NCBI GenBank assembly: GCA_903927185.1
Contig: CAIYLW010000020.1
Span: forward strand, 1-64,000
DNA from: an uncultured Bacteroidota bacterium
GTDB lineage: Bacteria > Bacteroidota > Bacteroidia > Chitinophagales > Chitinophagaceae
DNA length: 64,000 nt
Direction: 5' to 3'
Under the pieces are notes generated by a model. It did no database searches and was not told the DNA's origin. It saw only the letters and a program-made list of their open reading frames with translations. The position numbers and the translations under genes are program-made. This document shows positions 10,533 through 19,096 of the stretch, in pieces; within the stretch, counting starts at the first letter, position 1; the number at the start of each line of letters is the position of its first letter.

Positions 10533-10534
10533 AA

Positions 10535-10876
10535 TTGCAGAAATTGAAACGATATTGTTTAGCATTAGATTTACAAGATGACCCGGAATTAATTAATGGT
10601 TATGATGATTGGCATCAAAAAGTATGGCCAGAAATAATTGAAAGTATTCGTTCTTCCGGTATTGTTGATATGAAAATTTATAGAATCAGTAACCGATTAT
10701 TTATGGTGATGGAAGTAAACGATAGTTTTAGTTTTGAAGCGAAAGAAAAATCAGATAATACAAATGCTAAAGTACAGGAATGGGAAAAATTAATGTGGAA
10801 TTTTCAGAAGCCATTACCCTTTGCAAAGCCTGGCGAAAAATGGGTACTTTTAACTGAAATATTCTCATTGAAATAA
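10535..10876 (+). CDS. L-rhamnose/L-fucose mutarotase-like protein (RhaM family, formerly DUF718)
   Basis: A 113-residue RhaM-type mutarotase, predicted to interconvert anomers of the 6-deoxyhexose entering the pathway. RYCLALDLQDDPELI, YDDWHQKVWPEI and YRISNRLFMVMEV match the ferredoxin-like RhaM fold with its His and Trp residues. There is no in-frame ATG near the N-terminus: the start is a TTG two bases after the permease stop, consistent with translational coupling. In this operon the substrate is inferred to be L-fucose rather than L-rhamnose. Confidence 0.85.
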   Translation: MQKLKRYCLALDLQDDPELINGYDDWHQKVWPEIIESIRSSGIVDMKIYRISNRLFMVMEVNDSFSFEAKEKSDNTNAKVQEWEKLMWNFQKPLPFAKPGEKWVLLTEIFSLK

Positions 10877-10881
10877 AAATT

Positions 10882-11646
10882 ATGTTTAGTCTTAAAAGCA
10901 AATCGGCAGTAATAACTGGAGCGGGCAGTGGTATAGGAAAAGCAATGGCAGAGCTCTTTGCAAAGCAGGGTGCATTAGTGCATATTATTGAATTTAATTT
11001 AGAGGCAGCTGAAAAAGTAGTTGCAGAAATTAATTCAACTGGTGGATCAGCAAAAGCTCATTGTTGTGATGTTAGTGATCAAACAGCTATGACGAAAGTA
11101 TTTGATTCCATAGGAGCTCTGGATATTCTGGTAAATAATGCAGGTATTGCTCATGTTGGAAATGCTGAAAATACATATACAGAAGATTTCGAGAAAATTT
11201 TTCGTGTGAATGTGCAAGGAGCTTACAATGCAATTCATTGCGCAATTCCTTTGATGAAGAAAAATAAGAAAGGAGTAATTCTTAATATGGCCTCAATTGC
11301 AGCAATTGTAGGCCTTCCAGATCGTTTTGCTTATAGTATGAGTAAAGGTGCGATATATGCCATGACATTAAGTGTTGCTCGAGATTATCTTTCTGAAAAT
11401 ATTCGATGTAATTCTATTTCACCTGCAAGAGTTCATACCCCATTTGTAGATGGTTTCATTGCTAAAAATTATGCAGGTAGGGAAGACGAAATGTTTGAGA
11501 ATTTATCTAAAAGTCAGCCAATTGGAAGAATGGGTAATGTAGAAGAAATAGCCGCATTAGCACTTTATTTATGTAGTGATGAAGCTGGATTTATTACTGG
11601 TAATGATTATCCCATTGATGGTGGATTTATAAAATTGAATAATTAA
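10882..11646 (+). CDS. SDR-family dehydrogenase of the fucose operon
   Basis: A classical short-chain dehydrogenase of 254 residues. The NAD(P)-binding GxxxGxG is at residues 13-19 (GAGSGIG), followed by NNAG, Tyr151 and Lys155 of YxxxK (YSMSKG). The C-terminus FITGNDYPIDGGF is typical. In the operon context it is either L-fucose 1-dehydrogenase or 2-keto-3-deoxy-L-fuconate dehydrogenase. Because the second SDR of the operon has lost the catalytic Lys, this one is the more certain active enzyme. It starts 5 bases after the mutarotase gene. Confidence 0.88.
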   Translation: MFSLKSKSAVITGAGSGIGKAMAELFAKQGALVHIIEFNLEAAEKVVAEINSTGGSAKAHCCDVSDQTAMTKVFDSIGALDILVNNAGIAHVGNAENTYTEDFEKIFRVNVQGAYNAIHCAIPLMKKNKKGVILNMASIAAIVGLPDRFAYSMSKGAIYAMTLSVARDYLSENIRCNSISPARVHTPFVDGFIAKNYAGREDEMFENLSKSQPIGRMGNVEEIAALALYLCSDEAGFITGNDYPIDGGFIKLNN

Positions 11647-11656
11647 AACTGTCTAA

Positions 11657-12982
11657 ATGAAAAAATACCTGTTGTTATTATTGCCATTGATTTTAGGACT
11701 ATTTCTTAATGCTCAACAAAGCTATGTTCCGAGCAAAGAAAATTTAGCTGCCCGACAACAGTTTCAAGACATGAAATTTGGTATGTTTATTCATTGGGGT
11801 TTATCAAGTGTATTAGCAAATGGCGAATGGGTGATGAATAATCGAGGGATTCGTCAGGAAGATTATAAACTTTTACAAAAAGTATTTGATCCAACCGATT
11901 TTAACGCAAAAGAATGGGTGTCCATCGCAAAAAATGCCGGGATGCAATACATAACCCTGATAACTCGTCATCATGATGGCTTTAGTAATTTTGATACGAA
12001 AGAATCAGATTGGAAAATTACCAACACTAAATATGGTAAAGACATAGTAAAAGAAATTGCCGATGAATGTCATCGTCAAGGAATAAAAATTTGTTTTTAT
12101 TATTCATTATTGGATTGGTATCGTTCAGATTATCAATGGGAGACAGGAAAGACTGGTAAAAAATCTGGGAGAACCGAAAAAAGTAATTGGGAATCCTACA
12201 TCAAATTCATGAAAGCCCAGTTAACTGAATTACTCACTAATTATGGTGAAGTATCAACAATATGGTTTGATGGGCATTGGGATCAATTAGATAATGACGT
12301 TGATAAAACTTTGCAATCAAAAGTAAACTGGCACTATGATGAAATTTATAGTTTGATACACAAACTTCAACCTCAGTGCTTAATTGGCAATAATCATCAT
12401 TTATTGCCGATTGCGGGAGAAGATTTTCAAATGTTTGAAAAGGATTTGCCAGGCTCTAATACAACAGGATTTGGGGGAGCTGATATTTCTCAATTACCAC
12501 TAGAAACCTGTGAAACAATGAATGATGCATGGGGATATAATATGACAGATAGAAATTTCAAATCTTCCAAAACAATTATTCATTATTTAGTAAATGCGGC
12601 TGGAAGAAATGCAAATTTCCTATTAAATGTGGGGCCAAAACCTAACGGGGGAATTCAAAAAGAATTTGTAGATACCCTGGCAATTGTGGGAAAATGGATG
12701 GATAAGAATGCGGTAAGTATTCGAGGTACGAGAGGTAATGTGGCTGCAGTTCAAGATTGGGGAGTGCTTACGCAAAGAAACAAAACTATTTATGTGCATA
12801 TTCTAGATAAAAAGGATCAGAACAATTATATTTTTGTACCTCAACTTGTTGAAAAAATAAATTCGGCAACTTTATTAAACACAAATTCTACAGTGAAATT
12901 TAAACAAGTTCCTGAAGGGATGTTTATTTATTTAGAGGGTATTCAACTAAATGATATTGATACAATTATTCAACTTAACTAG
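11657..12982 (+). CDS. GH29 alpha-L-fucosidase, secreted
   Basis: Releases L-fucose from glycans by a retaining mechanism. The 441-residue protein begins with a Sec signal peptide (MKKYLLLLLPLILGLFLNAQ). The N-terminal barrel motif MKFGMFIHWGLSSV, the TRHHDGF segment and the nucleophile Asp205 in STIWFDGHW identify GH29. A short beta domain closes the C-terminus. It sits in the middle of the fucose uptake and oxidation operon, so its product is presumably the operon's substrate. It is likely periplasmic, since no T9SS sorting domain is present. Confidence 0.93.
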   Translation: MKKYLLLLLPLILGLFLNAQQSYVPSKENLAARQQFQDMKFGMFIHWGLSSVLANGEWVMNNRGIRQEDYKLLQKVFDPTDFNAKEWVSIAKNAGMQYITLITRHHDGFSNFDTKESDWKITNTKYGKDIVKEIADECHRQGIKICFYYSLLDWYRSDYQWETGKTGKKSGRTEKSNWESYIKFMKAQLTELLTNYGEVSTIWFDGHWDQLDNDVDKTLQSKVNWHYDEIYSLIHKLQPQCLIGNNHHLLPIAGEDFQMFEKDLPGSNTTGFGGADISQLPLETCETMNDAWGYNMTDRNFKSSKTIIHYLVNAAGRNANFLLNVGPKPNGGIQKEFVDTLAIVGKWMDKNAVSIRGTRGNVAAVQDWGVLTQRNKTIYVHILDKKDQNNYIFVPQLVEKINSATLLNTNSTVKFKQVPEGMFIYLEGIQLNDIDTIIQLN

Positions 12983-12993
12983 AGATTTGAAAT

Positions 12994-13860
12994 ATGAAAT
13001 TAATTCGATTTGGAACATTCGGTAATGAGAAGCCTGGGGTGCATATCAAAGGTAAAAACTATGATGTTAGTTCTTTAGTGAATGATTATGATGAAACTTT
13101 CTTTGCTAATGATGGGCTAGGGAATTTATCAAATGAGTTGAAAAAAAACGAAGACTTCTTAAAAGAAATTTCTGAAAATGCAAGGTTAGGATGCCCTGTA
13201 GCAAAGCCTTCTAAGATTGTTTGTGTAGGCTTGAATTATGCCAAACATGCAAAAGAAACAAATGCTGCAATTCCTTCCGAGCCAATACTATTCTTTAAAT
13301 CAACTACTTCAATTGTTGGCCCAAATGATGCCATCGTCATTCCAAAAAAATCTGTGAAAACAGATTGGGAAGTAGAGCTAGCTGTTGTTATTTCCAAAAA
13401 AGCAAGTTACGTGGAAGAAATAGATGCCATGAACTATGTGGCAGGATATTGCTTACATAATGATGTAAGTGAACGTGAATTTCAACTAGAAAGAGGAGGC
13501 ACTTGGGATAAAGGAAAAGGTTGTGATAGCTTCGCTCCCTTGGGGCCTTGGTTAGTTACAAAAGATGAAATTGCTGATCCCCATCATCTTAGATTATGGC
13601 TAAGTTTAAATGGAAAAATTGTTCAAGATAGCAATACGGATGATTTAATTTTTAATGTTCCTTATTTAATATCCTATATCAGTCAGTTTATGACTTTGTT
13701 ACCAGGTGATATTATTTCTACAGGAACACCGGCTGGAGTTGGCTTAGGAATGAACCCTCCTTGTTATTTAAAACCTGGAGATATTGTAGCATTAGGAATC
13801 GATGGGTTGGGAACTTCTAAACAAATTGCAGAGGCATATCAGCCAATTACAAATTTATGA
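12994..13860 (+). CDS. Fumarylacetoacetate hydrolase-family protein, probable 2,4-diketo-3-deoxy-L-fuconate hydrolase
   Basis: A 288-residue FAH-superfamily enzyme. Typical motifs are VGLNYAKHAKE, the metal-binding DWEVELAVVI, and SFAPLGPW and ISTGTPAGVG near the C-terminus. In the non-phosphorylating fucose pathway this family cleaves the diketo acid to pyruvate and L-lactate, which fits the neighbours; that assignment is by context. The next gene begins within its last four bases (ATGA overlap), so the two are translationally coupled. Confidence 0.87.
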   Translation: MKLIRFGTFGNEKPGVHIKGKNYDVSSLVNDYDETFFANDGLGNLSNELKKNEDFLKEISENARLGCPVAKPSKIVCVGLNYAKHAKETNAAIPSEPILFFKSTTSIVGPNDAIVIPKKSVKTDWEVELAVVISKKASYVEEIDAMNYVAGYCLHNDVSEREFQLERGGTWDKGKGCDSFAPLGPWLVTKDEIADPHHLRLWLSLNGKIVQDSNTDDLIFNVPYLISYISQFMTLLPGDIISTGTPAGVGLGMNPPCYLKPGDIVALGIDGLGTSKQIAEAYQPITNL

Positions 13861-14681
13861 TTATCGACGCTCACCAACATTTTTGGAAATATCAATCCGA
13901 AACCCATGCATGGATAAATGATTCTATGCAGGTTATTCAAAAAGATTTTTTGCCTGAGGATTTAGGTCCATTGTTATTAGATAATGGAATAGATGGTTGT
14001 ATTGCCGTGCAAGCAGATCAATCTATAATGGAAACAAAATTCCTTGTTGAGTTAGCGGCTCAAAATAATTGGATCAAGGCAGTAATTGGGTGGATTGATT
14101 TAAAAGCAATAGATATTGAAGACCAGCTAATCTATTGGAAACAAACGCCTATTCTTAAAGGATTCAGACATATACTTCAATCTGAAGAACCGGATTTTAT
14201 GCTGTCCTCCGATTTTTTAAGAGGAATAGCCGTTTTACAAAAAATGAATTATTGTTATGAGATTCTAATTTATCCGCATCATTTGCCTGCTGCTTTATTA
14301 CTAGTCAAGCAATTCCCAGAGATGCGATTTGTAATAGATCATTTAGCTAAACCTAATATAAAAAATAAACAAATTGCGTCATGGCAGGAGGAGATTGAAA
14401 AGCTGGGACAACAAAAAAATGTGTTTTGTAAGATAAGTGGGATGGTTACCGAAGCAAACTGGAAGAATTGGGAAGCCTCTGATTTTGAGCCGTATCTTAC
14501 GGTTATTAAGAATGCATTTGGATTGGATCGATTAATTTATGGATCGGATTGGCCAGTTTGTTTAGTGGCTGCCGATTATAAAGAGCAATATGCTATTTAT
14601 AAACAGTATTTTAGTAATTGTTCTCCAAAAGAAAAAGAAAATCTTTTTGGGGGTAACGCAAAACGGTTTTATCAAATTTAA
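13857..14681 (+). CDS. Amidohydrolase-family lactonase, probable L-fuconolactonase
   Basis: A 274-residue amidohydrolase (amidohydro_2 group). It opens with IIDAHQHFW (metal-binding His6 and His8) and ends with the conserved LIYGSDWPVCL carrying the barrel-end Asp. The family hydrolyses sugar lactones such as L-fuconolactone and L-rhamnonolactone. The operon partner genes point to L-fucono-lactone, the product of fucose dehydrogenase. The start codon overlaps the upstream FAH gene by four bases. Confidence 0.87.
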   Translation: MIIDAHQHFWKYQSETHAWINDSMQVIQKDFLPEDLGPLLLDNGIDGCIAVQADQSIMETKFLVELAAQNNWIKAVIGWIDLKAIDIEDQLIYWKQTPILKGFRHILQSEEPDFMLSSDFLRGIAVLQKMNYCYEILIYPHHLPAALLLVKQFPEMRFVIDHLAKPNIKNKQIASWQEEIEKLGQQKNVFCKISGMVTEANWKNWEASDFEPYLTVIKNAFGLDRLIYGSDWPVCLVAADYKEQYAIYKQYFSNCSPKEKENLFGGNAKRFYQI

Positions 14682-14692
14682 AAATATGATTC

Positions 14693-15481
14693 ATGAATTT
14701 ACAAATTGCCAATAAAGTAATAATTGTTTCAGGTGGTGCTAAAGGCATTGGTTCAGGTATTGTAAAACTTCTTGCAAAGGAATCAGCAATCCCAGTAATT
14801 GTTGGAAGAAATGAGGCGGATAACCTGAAATTGTTGCATGAAGTGGAAGATGCTGGCGGAACTGCATGGTGTTACACTGCTGAATTATCCAACCCCTCAG
14901 CTTCACAAGAAACCATTAATGCAGTCTTGAATAAATTTAATCGAATTGATGGGTTGGTAAATAATGCAGGAGTTAATGATGGAGTGGGATTAGAAAATGG
15001 AGATTACGATGGTTTTATGAAAAGCATACATAGAAATCTTGTCCATTATTATTTATTAGCACATCATGCGCTCCCTGCATTAATAAAAAGCAAAGGGTCG
15101 ATTGTTAATATCACTTCTAAAACTGCCGAAACCGGCCAAGGTAATACCTCGGCTTATGCAGCCGCAAATGGAGGAAGAAATGCATTAACTCGCGAATGGG
15201 CAGTAGAGCTTCTCAAATATAATATTCGAGTAAATGCAGTGGTCGTTGCAGAATGTATGACCCCACAATATGAGAAATGGATCCAAACACTTACAGATCC
15301 TGAAAATAAACTTAAAGAAATCACTTCACATATTCCACTTCAAAAAAGAATGACGACCGCCGATGAAATTGCCAATATGGTAGCTTTCCTGCTGTCGTCC
15401 GTTTCAAGCCATACAACCGGGCAAATTATTCATGTCGATGGGGGCTATGTGCATCTAGACCGAGCGTTAGCTAATGCTTAG
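14693..15481 (+). CDS. SDR-family protein of the fucose operon with Asn in place of catalytic Lys
   Basis: A 262-residue short-chain dehydrogenase fold with the nucleotide-binding motif GGAKGIG, NNAG, and catalytic-position Ser142 and Tyr155. The Lys expected four residues after Tyr is Asn159 (YAAAN; codon AAT at 15167-15169). The rest of the family core (ALTREWAVELL, IRVNAV and a C-terminal GQIIHVDGGYVHLD) is intact. By context it is the partner of the first SDR in fucose oxidation, probably of the L-fucose dehydrogenase type. It is the last gene of the operon. Confidence 0.82.
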   Translation: MNLQIANKVIIVSGGAKGIGSGIVKLLAKESAIPVIVGRNEADNLKLLHEVEDAGGTAWCYTAELSNPSASQETINAVLNKFNRIDGLVNNAGVNDGVGLENGDYDGFMKSIHRNLVHYYLLAHHALPALIKSKGSIVNITSKTAETGQGNTSAYAAANGGRNALTREWAVELLKYNIRVNAVVVAECMTPQYEKWIQTLTDPENKLKEITSHIPLQKRMTTADEIANMVAFLLSSVSSHTTGQIIHVDGGYVHLDRALANA

Positions 15482-15761
15482 TGTTATTAGTCGTATTGGT
15501 ACAATAAAGTCTGCTGTAAAACGTTCTTGTAGAGAATTATCTAGAATCGACTCTTCTAGGGTATATTTTAGTAAAATTCGTAACTTTGTGGAATAAGTTA
15601 ATGGGTTTTGTTAACCTGTTCTTTTTCTGCTACCCCAATGTTACTTCTACTTGCTGTTATATTGGCACTTTTGTACGTGTTGATTCAGCTAGTTAATTGC
15701 AGTTTATATTCCAATAAAAAAGGGATGTTTCTAGCATTTAGTTATTCGATAAAAAATAATT
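15482..15761. other. 280-base gap between the fucose operon and the T9SS surface locus
   Basis: Contains no supported gene. A -7 box candidate lies at 15581-15588. An 81-codon reading frame from 15608 with a hydrophobic start runs into the next gene in another frame; I do not accept it. Confidence 0.6.
15581..15588 (+). promoter_or_regulatory. Candidate Bacteroidota -7 box (TAACTTTG)
   Basis: Exact match to TAnnTTTG, 173 bases before the CHU_C gene at 15762. No clear TTG appears at the -33 position, so this is tentative. Confidence 0.4.
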
Positions 15762-18083
15762 GTGAATCTAATAGTACGATATTTTTTTTATTCTATCTTC
15801 AGCTTTACGCTTATTGCTTTTCAACAAGTGAATGGGCAAAGCTCGGCTTGTAATAAACTGCTATACCAAAAAGATACATTAATATGCCCAGGTGTATCAG
15901 TAACACTTAATTTAACTCCAGCGCCGCTTCCTGATTCTGTTTTGCCAGGTGTTTGGAAATTACTGATTGCGAAAAATGCCATCGACTCTGCCTTATTTAA
16001 TATTAGACCTTTTGGTTACGATAGAACAAATCAATATTTATACAGTATCATACATCAACGGATCATTAGGTATGATTTAAAAAACAATGCTGTTACTGCT
16101 ATCAACGCCTCAAATTGGCCAGGAGATTTTACTGAGTTTACTTTTGACTATACCAATAACCGTTTATTATATTGGAGAGGTGGACGAGATAGTGTTTATG
16201 CAGTTTCCGCTGCTGGTGGTAGTTGGCAATTAATAACCAATGGAATTATTGATCGTGAATCTTATGGTTCTTCTTCTTATTGGAATCCAACAACTCAACA
16301 ACCTGGGTTCTACGGAGGATTTGGATCTAACCAAATGAAGAGCTGGATTTATGAAGACAGTAATAGTGGATGGGTTTCAAAAAAATCAAACCCAACCATT
16401 GATTCCATTCCCCCTAAAGGTGGTAATCTAGTTGCTTCTGATTCATCTGGTACTAAACTTTATTTATTTGCAGGACAGGGTAGTTATAGTGGCAATGAAT
16501 TAGATGGAACTTGCACATTAGGAAGTCCATGGGCAAGTCAGGCAGGCATGTTTTGTTGGTTAAAAGATTTATGGGTACTCGATTTATCTAATTATAGTTT
16601 CAAAAATATTTTACCAGTAAATAATACAACAATAAAATATCAAGGAGCAGTAGGATATGATTATGATAAATCTCGTTTCTTTTTATTTGGAGGATTTCAA
16701 CCTACTGGAAATTATGCGCAGAATCAATTATTATCTAACACGAATAAAACTTTTCGTTTCCGTACTGCTATTGATACTGGTTTTGTAGAATTTATGGGAC
16801 AAGGCGATCAACCACCTGCTGCTGTTGGTACTTATTTGAATGGACTTGCTTACTATGATCCAATTGGTAAAAGAATGTTATGGGCAAGGACTGATGGAAT
16901 TTGGGCTTATTATCCAGATTCAACTAGTATTCCTCTTTCACAATTATCATATACGTGGTCTACTGGGGATACAACTTCTTCTGTCGTAGTAAATCCAATC
17001 ATAACTACACCATATAAAATCACACGTACAAGCGGAGGGTTTGTTTGTATAGATAGTATTTTAATTACTGTACAACCTATGCAAACAGCCTTATTACAAA
17101 CTGTAAATGTTTGTGGGGATACGGCAAAATTAGATGCTGGGATAGGATTTGATTCTTATTTATGGAGCACCGGAGATACAGTTCAGAATATTGCTGTAAC
17201 AAAAAATGCTGTTTATACAGTTTCTGTAACAAAAGGACTTTGTTCTTCAAAAGATAGTAGTACCATTCAAATTGCTACTCCAGTATTGGATTTTACAGTG
17301 ATGGCCCAAAAGGATTCTGTTTGTTATGGTGAATCAGATACTTTAAATGTGGTATCTCCACAACCTGGTGTTATTTACTCATGGTACTTGCCTGGTAGTT
17401 CTATTAAAATCAATTCAGGAATTTATTATGGACTTAGTAGTGTTACAAAAAATGTTAGTTATGTAATTAACGGAAACAGTGTACCCGCAGTTTGTACTTT
17501 AAAAAGTTCTACTGTTCAAATTGTAGTACGTCCTAAAATTTCAAAACCATTGCTTAAAATAGATTCAATAGGGGCAAATTCTATTATAGTTAGCTGGGAT
17601 GCAATTCAAAATGCTACAGCTTATTTAATCAGTTTAGATAATGGTGTGTCTTTTCAATATCCAACTCAAGGCATATTAGCGCTAAAAGAGATTGTAAATG
17701 GAATTGCTTCAGGACAATCCCAAAAAATCATTCTAAAAGCACTTGGTAACGTAAATTGTCAAACAAGCGATACGAGTCAGATTATCGCAACAACTATCAA
17801 TCCATTTGGTAATGGAATTTATATTCCAAATGCATTTACTCCAAATGCAGATGGAAGTAATGATTTCTTTCGTGTTTATGGCACTGCCATTAAAAGTATT
17901 CGTTTGAAAATATTCAATCAATGGGGCGAAATGGTATTTAGCACTATTGATATGATGATTGGTTGGGATGGAAATTATAAAGGAAATAAATCCCCTGCTA
18001 GTGTCTATACTTACACATTGGAAGCAAAGATGATTGATGGAACAGATATTATTAAAACAGGAACATTTACTTTAATCAGATAA
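15762..18083 (+). CDS. Secreted propeller-like protein with type B T9SS/gliding C-terminal domain (CHU_C)
   Basis: A 773-residue protein. The start is a GTG that puts a signal peptide (ending near VNGQS, residue 26) at the N-terminus; no in-frame ATG is better placed. Residues about 50-420 have repeated aromatic/Gly strands resembling a kelch-type beta-propeller (for example LYLFAGQGSYSG, RFFLFGGFQPTG). Ig-like repeats follow, with SYTWSTGDTTSS and SYLWSTGDTVQN. The last about 85 residues (IPNAFTPNADGSNDFF, FNQWGEMVF, GWDGNYKG) are a type B sorting domain, so secretion and surface attachment by T9SS are expected. Its probable PorP/SprF partner begins 23 bases downstream. Confidence 0.9.
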   Translation: MNLIVRYFFYSIFSFTLIAFQQVNGQSSACNKLLYQKDTLICPGVSVTLNLTPAPLPDSVLPGVWKLLIAKNAIDSALFNIRPFGYDRTNQYLYSIIHQRIIRYDLKNNAVTAINASNWPGDFTEFTFDYTNNRLLYWRGGRDSVYAVSAAGGSWQLITNGIIDRESYGSSSYWNPTTQQPGFYGGFGSNQMKSWIYEDSNSGWVSKKSNPTIDSIPPKGGNLVASDSSGTKLYLFAGQGSYSGNELDGTCTLGSPWASQAGMFCWLKDLWVLDLSNYSFKNILPVNNTTIKYQGAVGYDYDKSRFFLFGGFQPTGNYAQNQLLSNTNKTFRFRTAIDTGFVEFMGQGDQPPAAVGTYLNGLAYYDPIGKRMLWARTDGIWAYYPDSTSIPLSQLSYTWSTGDTTSSVVVNPIITTPYKITRTSGGFVCIDSILITVQPMQTALLQTVNVCGDTAKLDAGIGFDSYLWSTGDTVQNIAVTKNAVYTVSVTKGLCSSKDSSTIQIATPVLDFTVMAQKDSVCYGESDTLNVVSPQPGVIYSWYLPGSSIKINSGIYYGLSSVTKNVSYVINGNSVPAVCTLKSSTVQIVVRPKISKPLLKIDSIGANSIIVSWDAIQNATAYLISLDNGVSFQYPTQGILALKEIVNGIASGQSQKIILKALGNVNCQTSDTSQIIATTINPFGNGIYIPNAFTPNADGSNDFFRVYGTAIKSIRLKIFNQWGEMVFSTIDMMIGWDGNYKGNKSPASVYTYTLEAKMIDGTDIIKTGTFTLIR

Positions 18084-18106
18084 ATAAAAGAGATCAACAA
18101 TAATAA

Positions 18107-19096
18107 ATGCGCAAATACTTTTTATTTATATTAGTTCAACTTTTCATGATGCATGGACGCGTCAATGCTCAGGTTGATGCGCATTTTACTCAATTCTTTG
18201 CATATCCTCAATGGTTAAATCCAGCTTTAACTGGAGCGATGAATGGTAGTTATAGAGTATCTGGAAATTATCGAAAACAGTGGCCTAGTTTATCATCCCC
18301 ACTTATATCTCAAGGAATTTCAGCAGATATGTCTCTTCCAAGAAACTTTGGATTAGGTGTTACTTTATTTAATCAAAAAACAGAAGAGGGAGGATATCAT
18401 TATACAAGTGGATATCTGTCACTTTCTTATCAAGTACATTTAACACAATATCAAATTTTATCAAGTGGATTTCAGATTGGTTTTTTAAATAGGAGGATAG
18501 ACCCAGGAAATTTTCAATTTGGAAATCAGTTCAATCCAGTAATTGGATTTGATCCAACAATTCCATCCAATGAAACTTTTGCGTATCCTTCTGCCACATC
18601 TTTAGATGGAAGTTTAGGATTATTATATTTTGATGGAGACCCTAATCATATACTTAATCCATTTATAGGGTTTAGCGTATATCATCCAACAGAACCACAA
18701 AATCATTTTATCTCTAGTGCTAATGTTAATAAAATTCCAATTCGATATTCAATTCATGGGGGATTTAGAATTAAAGTATATGATCTTATTGATTTAATGC
18801 CCAATGTTATTTACTTAAATCAGGGAGGTAGTAACGAATTGATTACAGGACTTTCTTTTGATTTGAAAATTGACCCATATAAAGATTTGATTTTTGGAGG
18901 AAACTATCGAATCAATGATGCTATTTCGCCTAATGTAGGAATTCATATGAATGGATTAACAGTTGGGTTTAGTTATGATTTTAATACTTCGCAAATAAAA
19001 ACTGCGTCAACAAATAATAGAGGATATGAACTGTCGATTAGTTTTGTAAATCCGAAAAAGACACCAGTCACAAAATTTGTATGCCCAAGACTCTGA
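18107..19096 (+). CDS. PorP/SprF-family outer-membrane protein (copy 1)
   Basis: A 329-residue beta-barrel of the T9SS PorP/SprF family, with a signal peptide ending at VNAQ. The family opening DAHFTQFFAYPQWLNPALTG and the regular amphipathic strands with HPTEP and FGGNYRINDAISP are diagnostic. Relatives of SprF are needed for surface display of particular type B CTD substrates, and this one directly follows such a substrate, so a dedicated pair is inferred. The C-terminal codons overlap the next gene by 16 bases. Confidence 0.92.
   Translation: MRKYFLFILVQLFMMHGRVNAQVDAHFTQFFAYPQWLNPALTGAMNGSYRVSGNYRKQWPSLSSPLISQGISADMSLPRNFGLGVTLFNQKTEEGGYHYTSGYLSLSYQVHLTQYQILSSGFQIGFLNRRIDPGNFQFGNQFNPVIGFDPTIPSNETFAYPSATSLDGSLGLLYFDGDPNHILNPFIGFSVYHPTEPQNHFISSANVNKIPIRYSIHGGFRIKVYDLIDLMPNVIYLNQGGSNELITGLSFDLKIDPYKDLIFGGNYRINDAISPNVGIHMNGLTVGFSYDFNTSQIKTASTNNRGYELSISFVNPKKTPVTKFVCPRL

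Noticed and set aside
15608-15853. Small hydrophobic open frame before the CHU_C gene
   Set aside because: It starts at TTG, overlaps the next gene by 92 bases in another frame, and shows no recognisable protein features beyond a hydrophobic run.
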